The position numbers were made by a program, and so were the translations under genes. Of a stretch of 64,000 bases of DNA, positions 57,701 through 64,000 are shown piece after piece. How positions within the stretch are numbered: the first letter of the stretch is position 1; each line of letters opens with the position of its first letter. Under the pieces are notes generated by a model, which had not been told where the DNA came from, ran no database searches, and worked only from the letters and a program-made list of their open reading frames with translations. This stretch comes from Sambucus nigra (taxonomy: Eukaryota; Streptophyta; Magnoliopsida; Dipsacales; Adoxaceae): positions 275,642,109-275,706,108 of the forward strand of contig OX422222.1 in NCBI GenBank assembly GCA_949130495.1. The letters run 5' to 3'.

Positions 57701-57836
57701 CTTAAATAGTGCTTTTTATGATAGATGATGTACTGGGCGGCCAGTCTTCGGAAGGTTGCTCGGTCTTTCTTGTTGGAACCCTCTGGATACCTACCATATT
57801 TAAGGAGGTGTCAGATATCATAGTACCAGCAATTGG

Positions 57837-58330
57837 CTAGCTCGGTATCTTCTGCGGTGACGAGCTTAATGTGGTAGTAGTGGGTAATTTTATCTTGCTT
57901 TTAACTAGGAAGGTGGTCATTGTTATTCCTTCAGGCATGTCGACTATGGAGGCCAAGTCAGCAAGGGAATTGGTTATGTTATTCTTTGCTCGAGGTAGGT
58001 AATGGAAGGTGATATCTTGGAATTGGGAGGCTAGTTCTTCTAAATGGGCATGGAAGGGTTGGAGTTTCTTGTCCTTGACTCTCCACTTTCTGAGCACTTA
58101 ACCGATGATGAGGGAGGAATCCCCATAGACATCTAGGTATTGAATACTTTTCTTGAGAAAAACTTTGAGGCCTACCGTGCATCCCTCGTATTCAATCATG
58201 TTATTGGTGCAAGGTAAATCCAATTTGATGGCGATGGGAGTGTGGGAGTCATCTGGGGCAATTAGAAGTATCCCAATGTCATATCCTTTTTTGTTGGCAG
58301 CATCGTCAAAGAACATTTGCCACCGGAGAT
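57837..58330 (-). pseudogene. Element C second (archaeal-type) RNase H
   Basis: MFFDDAANKKGYDIGILLIAPD, then PCTNNMIEYEGCTVGLKVFL and YLDVYGDSSLIIG. This is the DGA...TNN-EYE...GDS signature with D-D-A for the usual D-G-A. It is followed by VKDKKLQPFHAHLEELA and YLPRAKNNITNSLADLAS. Such a second RNase H is a hallmark of the Tat lineage. One stop separates the two halves at 58098. Confidence 0.8.
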
Positions 58331-58499
58331 TATCCTGGGCAGTGCAAAGGATGTTTTCATATGGCTCTTCCTTTCATGGATTTCTACGTGACGTACATGA
58401 TATCGAACTCGGCTAGAAGCATCAACCATTGAGCCATTCGGCTAGATAAGGAGGGTTTCTCAATCAGGTATTTGATGGGGTCCATTCGGGAAACAAGTT

Positions 58500-59731
58500 T
58501 AATGGATTAGGTGAGCATGTAGTTCTGTAAATTTTGGGTGACCCAGACAAGCGCGACACATGCCTTTTCCAAAGCAGTGTAGCTGACTTCATATCCGGCC
58601 AATTTGTGACTGGCATAATAGATGGCTCTTTCTTTGTGGGAATCTTCAAGGTATTGGGCTAGAAAATCCCCAACTGTAGTGTCAGTTATGGTTAGGTATA
58701 GGAGTAAAGGGAGACCAAGTTGTGGTGGTATGAGTACTGGGGGTTGGATTAGATATTTCTTGATTCGGTAAAAAACTTCTTGGCAGGCCTCGTTCCAAAC
58801 CTTGGTTAAATCCTTTCGGAGTAGTTTCACAATGGGTTCGTAGATGTAGGTTAACTGGTTGATGAACCGACTGATGTATTTCAATTTTCCAAGGAAACCT
58901 CGTGCTTCTTTATCTATTCGGGGAGGTGGCATCTCAAGTATAGCTTTCAGCTTGGCAGGATCTGCTTCTATCCCTTTCTCACTGACCTTGAATCACAAGA
59001 GTTTTCCCTTTGTAACCCCGAAGACGCATTTTTGTTGATTGAGTCCCATCTGATACTTTCTCAATCGTTCGAAGAACTTTCGGAGAGCGGGGACATGTCC
59101 TTCTCTAGTCTTGGATTTAATAATCATATCATCCACATAGACCTCAACTTCTTTGTAAATCAGATCTTACAGGATGGTTGTGGCAGCCCTCTGGTAGGTA
59201 TCCCCAGCGTTCTTGAGACCAAATGGCATGACATTGTATCAAAAGGTTCCCGATGGGGTGATGAACGCGATCTTTTTCTTGGTGGTCTTTGATTTGGTTG
59301 TATCCGGCAAACCCGTCGACGAATGACTTAAGAGCATGGCTGGCTGTGTTGTCCACGATCATGTCGATATTGGGTAGCGGATAATCATCTTTTGGAGAGG
59401 CTTTATTCAAATCCCGATAATCTACACACATCCGAACCTTCCCTCTTGATTTCAGCACATGAACTATGTTGGCCTGCCATGTGGGCTATTCGATCACATG
59501 AATGAAGCCTATATTCAGTTGTTTGACCACCACTTCTTTAACTCTAAGCGACCATTCGGTGCGGAGCTTTCTCAACCTTTGTTTAACCGTCTTATAATCT
59601 GGAAGAGTGGGGATCTCATGTTGAGCTATTTCGGGGTCAATGCCAGGCATATCATGATAGGACCATGCGAAGACATCCACAAATTCCTTTATCAATTCTT
59701 TGAGTTGTGCGCTTATGCTCGTCGAGGGTAG
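58500..59731 (-). pseudogene. Element C reverse transcriptase and first RNase H
   Basis: It starts MIKEFVDVFAWSYHDMPGIDP and continues with KVRMCVDYRDLNKASPKDDYP, FVDGFAGYNQI, VMPFGLKNAG and the catalytic EVEVYVDDMIIKSKT at about 59105-59150 (YVDD intact). Then KLKYISRFINQLTYI, KVWNEACQEVFYRIKKYL, HKERAIYYASHKLAGYE and ALEKACVALVWVTQNL of the connection and RNase H follow. One frameshift lies after YNQIKDHQ near 59290, with a few stops. This is the best preserved pol block of the window. Confidence 0.9.
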
Positions 59732-60425
59732 CCCCTATCCTAATCTCGTATTGTTGGCTACTAGAACTGAGGTTAATAATAATAGTCTCTTCTTCATTAA
59801 CTTGGACGCGGATATGTTATCTATTATTAACCTTATTTAGATCAGTTAAGAATTGTTCATTTGCAAAATCATCATCATCAAAAGTTTTATTTGAATCTAA
59901 ACAGTTAATGTAAGGCACAATAAGATACTCAAAATCTTCGCTTACTTCATTGATAGGAAAAATCACATAGAAAACCTCATCAAAGGATGACTCGATTACA
60001 TTTTAGCAAGGACAGACAACATATGAAGAAATAGGGTAAACATTTGGATTAAGGGGGATTTCAACAGGTAGAACTGACGCAATATGCTAGTTGAGGAGAG
60101 GTGTGTCAGCAGCTTTAATCGGGTGGGATGGATCCAGTGATGAAGTGCTTGAGTGAACCATGCATAGTGTCAACCCTAGTATTTGTAAGTTGAATGAGTC
60201 CTTAGAATCACTTTCCTCAGAATCTTCGATATCTTTGATGAGTGGTTATACATGGTGTTAGGAACTTTCGGCCCATGGGTAGCTATCTTGGAAAAAGATC
60301 TCTATTACAGGTTTTAAATTCTTGTCTGTATGGTCATACTATGGTTTTTTAAAGCCACAAAAAGGGAAGTCTTCACCCTCTTTGATGAATCTTCCGTTCA
60401 AGAAATCACCTGGGATGGTTTGGAC
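59732..60425 (-). pseudogene. Element C acidic linker between protease and RT
   Basis: The minus-strand translation has EVSEDFEYLIVPYINCLDS, a run FDDDDFANEQFLTDLN, then TIIINLSSSSQQYEIRIGATL just before RT. The same blocks are found in element A at 8370-8600. Tat-type elements of the Ogre group carry an intron between protease and RT, so splicing in this stretch is possible; I did not find convincing splice sites. Stops are present. Confidence 0.6.
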
Positions 60426-61340
60426 TCAGTCTAGTCTCCTCTTTGGTCGAGACTGACGGATCATTTTGAGCTCTTGTTCTGATGGTTGATGCCCTAAACC
60501 ATAAGGAGGGAAAGTTTTATTTAGTTCAGTGGGCTCAAGTATCCCTTGTTTTCTTTGTCCCAGCCCCGGTCCGGGCATGAAGTGCATGTTTTTAAACATC
60601 TGAATCACATTGACGTTGCCATGAGGGTCGTATTCTGGACAAACCCTTTCTTTGAAATTGTACCCTGTCGGGAGTAGGAGTGGCTCAACTCGGAATCTTG
60701 ATAGGAGCATATCATTTGACCCTTGTTGTATCTCAAGGATTGGACTGTTGGTACTTACACCCTCGGTATTATCATCATCGCCCAAGATGGTGATGACCCG
60801 TCCATCGATGAAGAACTTCAATTTTTGATGGAATGAGGAAGACACACCCTTGATACTGTGGAGCCAAGGTCGTCCGAGTAACATGTTGAAACAAGATGGG
60901 ATATCAATAACTTGGAATTCAACGACAGGGTTTATAGGGCCAACCCCTATTACAGGTTTTATAGATGCCATCAGCTCCCAATTGGTATTATCATAGGCAC
61001 GTATAGCAGCAGAAGTTGGAGCGAGGTCATTTTCTTTCAGTCCTAAGCATTTGAAGGTTCTTAATGGGCAGATATTCAAGGCGAATCCATTATCGACAAG
61101 AGAGAGTGGTACGACCCTCCCCATAACTTCGACTGAGATGTTGAGTGCATGATTTTTGTTTGGCTCAATTATAGGGATTTCTTCTTCAGAGAAGGATAGC
61201 ATTCGGGTAGAGGTCAAGGATCCGACCAAATTGTCGCCTCTTCTGGCGTGGTAGAAAGAGGAATTGTGGGTCCAGTGAGCAACTTGATCAAGGCATTTCT
61301 GTGTAGCTGAGAATACATGAAAAGCCCCCATAAAGTGATG
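60426..61340 (-). pseudogene. Element C aspartic protease with C-terminal Gly-patch-like segment
   Basis: About 300 codons are open. NHALNISVEVMGRVVPLSLVDNG holds the active site, with D-N-G in place of D-T/S-G as in related Tat proteases. AIRAYDNTNWELMASI, VEFQVIDIPSCFNMLLGRPWLHS and SSSFHQKLKFFIDG follow, typical of the retropepsin-like fold of Ogre relatives. Near the end MPGPGLGQRKQGILEP resembles a G-patch. It would cleave gag-pol. The start is in frame-shift relation to the preceding coding region at about 61230-61340. Confidence 0.85.
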
Positions 61341-62060
61341 TTAGCTTGAGTTTTCTTTAGTTGATCGAGGATTTTTCTCTCCTCGAGGGTCATCTCTGGC
61401 ATAGGAAGGTTTTCAACGCCCTTCCCTTTGTCATTTACCGGTAACGAGCTTGGGATCTGGTAATGCCTCCCTAATCTAGTCATGTGATTTACTGAAGAAG
61501 GGAAGAACATGAATTATGTTTCCTCATCAATCTCATGTTGTTCTTCCACCTTATTTATTTCTCTGAGGAGCTCCTCAAACGATATCATCCCACGCATGTT
61601 GGCTACCGGGCCAGTTTTCTAGCAAACTTGCTCTTTATTCGAATCTCCGAATTCTTCCCCCCATCCGGTGGAAACAATTATGTCCTTCCATGTAAAGTTG
61701 ATGCATTCCAAAACTTCAATATCTTCTCCATACAGGTATTCCCATTCTATGGGGATATGTAAGGGTGAGGGGACCAGGCGCCCTTGTAATTTCAGAGTAT
61801 CAAGTAACTCGGTCATACTACAGATGTCGTTGGTTTTCCTGAATAATTCTGTCATGATCTGGACAACATCATCTAGGATGACTTCATCGGTCGGTACTAC
61901 CCAATGATCTGACTCTCGAGCCCATTTTCGTGCTTCCAAGAATAGCGTACTGAACCTCTGGCAATCAATGGTCATCTGTGAGGGAAATTTCAACCCGAAC
62001 TCCAAGAGTTGGTTTAACACTTCTGATAATTCCATAATTCCATTTTTGAAACGGGTACGA
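61214..62060 (-). pseudogene. Element C conserved region of unknown function between gag and protease
   Basis: A 138-codon block (62035-61619) starts MELSEVLNQLLEFGLKF and contains LDDVVQIMTELFRKTNDI and IEWEYLYGEDIEVLECINFTW. I do not recognise a family. Element A keeps its end at 7870-8010. After it come RGMISFEELLREINKVEEQ and MTRLGRHYQIPSS, then LDQLKKTQANITLWGLFM and QLHRNALIKLL. The last two match the segment that precedes the protease in Ogre-like elements. One frameshift joins it to the protease. Confidence 0.6.
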
Positions 62061-62199
62061 ACATAAATGCATACTCTAGTAAGGAGTGACAGTGCCTGAT
62101 CAGTGAGGCTAGAAGGATGTAGGAGGAAATATGGATAAGTTTGGAGATGTTTAGGAGATTATATGGGTGTGATTTGAGTTGAGGGATCAAATTATGGGT

Positions 62200-63541
62200 T
62201 CATTTATAGGAAGATAGCATTGGTATGATTTGGGAGTGGGTTGTGAGTAGTGTTTGGCTTATGATTGGCTAGTAGGGCAATGGTACCCCGATAAATTAGA
62301 CCTTGGATTATGTTTCGAAGGTGAAAGCATTGGTCAGTGGTATGACCAGCGGTTTGGTGAAAGGTGTAGTGGGCATTTGCCTTTAAGTTTTTTGGAAGTC
62401 GATTTGGCAATAGATGGGGATTCAAGGGTTTGATAAGGTTTCGACTTAGCAGGGATTGATAAACTTTGGACAGGGGAGCGTGGATCTCGGTGTATTACTT
62501 TCAGACTGGGATATGGCAGATTTCTAGTGCCCATGAAGTGGTTGGTTGAGAGATGTTGTTGATGGTTGAGACTGCAGTACTGGCAGGTTTGTTATACTTT
62601 CTGGGTGTGAACTGTCCGAATGCCTTCTTTAGTTCAACCTCTATTTTATCAAGACCTTCCTCAATTTCCACTCTTGCTTCTCTGAGATCTCTGAAGTGTG
62701 GATAGTATTGTCCTCCCATCGTTGCTTGGACATGGGGCAAAATTTTCTTCTTCACTATGCTGACTTGTTCTTCCTCGAAAGGACGATTGGTCATGGTAGA
62801 TGTTTTTTCCCTCCATCAGGCTATGAAGTTACTGACTTATTCCCTAGAGTTCTATTTGAGCAGCTATAAATCACGACGAGTGACCTCAAGCACTTCGTTG
62901 TACTTATACTGTGACATGAATTCTCGGGCCACATCCTCCCAACTACGGATTCTAGACTCCTCGAGAGATAAAAACCATCGGAGGGCGCTATTCTTCAAAG
63001 TTTACTGAAATAATTGGGCCATCACCTCTTTAGAATCCCCTAGGAGAGTCATGGAATAGTGATAACTGCGAAGATGGACGATCGGGGGTCCACTTTCTAC
63101 GAATTTCTCAATATTTGGCATCTTGAATTTCTCGGGTAACCTTGCTTTAGGGTAAGGAGACATGTGGGTGTAGTCCATGTAATTTTTGGAGACTCGGACT
63201 TGGTTGAACTTCTTAGTTAGTATCTTGAGATCTTCTTTGACTTGGTTCAATTCTTCCTCTTTCGGATCAACGATCACAGGCAAGTTAGCCCCAGGCTGGG
63301 CAGGCGACAGACCATTAATAGGAGGGACACAGGGAGCGTACTGATATTCTTCGTGAACCCAAATAGGCTCGGGTGGACCCATAGCACGAGGGAATAGGTC
63401 CTTGGACTCTTGAGGAATAGGAACTTAGTGTCGTTGCATCTCTTGGACCTCAGTCTGGAGGTTATCAATCTTGGACACGAGCTGAGCTAGGACTACCGTC
63501 AGATCCGATTGCACAACAAGTGCTTGGTGTGTGTTCTCCAT
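62200..63541 (-). pseudogene. Element C gag
   Basis: The start is placed at ATG 63541 (MENTHQALVVQSDL), with a coiled LAQLVSKIDNLQTEVQEMQ. Then come PPEPIWVHEEYQYAPC, ILTKKFNQVRVSKNYMDYTHMSP, FKMPNIEKF and IVHLRSYHYSMTLLG of the capsid domain. A YYPHFRDLREARVEIEEGLD segment follows. The nucleocapsid knuckle reads AHYTFHQTAGHTTDQCFHLR; the first Cys has been lost. At least four stops and frameshifts interrupt it (near 63425, 63000 and 62500). It formed the particle core. Confidence 0.8.
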
Positions 63542-64000
63542 GGAAAGCAGATGGATATCGGACTCGAAAGAAGTAATAGGGGGACAGACAAAACTCCTGG
63601 GTGATTTGATTGAAGATCGAAGCCAATAAGGAGCCAGGCCAAGGGCGTGCGATCGACCTAAGAAGGCGTAAAATGGGATTTATTTTTTAGAAAACTAATG
63701 AAAATATTTTTGACATTTTTTTCTTTTTGAGATTGAAAGATAAAATATTTTTGGATTTTTTATAAAGAAGGGATAAATGTTTTTGGATTTTTGATAAAGA
63801 AAGGAGGAATGTTTTTGTATCTTTGATAAAGAAAGGATAAATGTTTTTTTGATTTTTTGGGAGATGGTCTTATCATGATTATTATGATTATTATGTTCTC
63901 ACCTGTATTAAATTCTCCTAAATGCAAAATGAAATGTCGGACAGGACCCGAGCCTGGAAAAATTGGGTTTGTAACATATGCAAATCTATGGCTGAACTTG
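63542..64000 (-). other. Element C leader, cut by the window end
   Basis: The stretch is non-coding. It has T- and A-rich blocks with TAAAGAAAGG-TAAATGTTTTT phrases repeated about three times at 63720-63850. AATGTCGGACAGGACC near 63933 matches the element A leader near 6264-6280 in reverse, so the 5' LTR should lie roughly 1-1.5 kb beyond the window. Confidence 0.7.

Larger units (their letters stand above)
48457..64000 (-). mobile_element. Element C: Tat-lineage Ty3/gypsy retrotransposon with two antisense genes, 5' end outside the window
   Basis: It belongs to the same family as element A, on the opposite strand. In the window are the 3' LTR (48457-50500), a PPT, tandem arrays, the antisense PMD-like and DUF7745-like genes on the + strand, and integrase, two RNase H domains, RT, protease and gag on the minus strand. 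It also has leader sequence to 64000. The PBS and 5' LTR are beyond the window. It is better preserved than A and keeps the protease. Confidence 0.9.

Overview
This is plant nuclear DNA, certainly an angiosperm-type repeat landscape, and almost all of it is LTR retrotransposon sequence. I recognise no host gene, no tRNA or rRNA gene and no CRISPR. The evidence for a plant is the set of lineages present: Tat-type Ty3/gypsy with an extra RNase H, a Tekay/Del-like chromovirus, an Athila-like element and a Sirevirus-like Ty1/copia derivative, with PBS motifs typical of those groups. The species cannot be told from what I see.

The layout is a five-level nest plus one neighbour. Element B is an old, heavily decayed Tat-like element on the + strand, with gag before 3055 and the rest of gag plus pol from 42958 to about 47560. 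Element A (+ strand, 3056-42957) is inserted in B's gag. Element D (10939-34255), a non-autonomous Sirevirus-like copia element carrying only gag, is inserted in A's integrase; its 5-bp target duplication is perfect and the integrase reading frame resumes on the other side. Element E (16443-33968, minus strand) is a Tekay-like chromovirus inserted in D's 3' LTR. Element F (25997-33948, minus strand) is an Athila-like element with gag and protease only, inserted in E's LTR with a perfect 5-bp duplication. Element C (48457 to beyond 64000, minus strand) belongs to the same family as A and lies downstream of B; its 5' end is outside the window.

The most interesting part is in A and C. Both have a long region between the integrase stop and the 3' LTR that carries two genes in antisense orientation to gag-pol. 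One encodes a plant mobile domain (PMD)-like protein split by four introns whose positions agree in the two diverged copies. The other encodes a protein resembling the plant DUF7745 family (name from memory, unverified). Each gene has its own TATA box, and a recurring palindrome of the form TGCCNATNGGCA lies upstream both of these antisense promoters and of the LTR promoter. Because the introns are antisense to the genomic RNA they cannot be spliced from it, which explains how they survive retrotransposition. Between the PMD promoter and the polypurine tract both elements carry homologous tandem-repeat arrays.

Every coding region shows stops or frameshifts, so all elements look defective now. 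By eye, LTR divergence falls from A (largest) through D to E and F (a few percent), which matches the nesting order.
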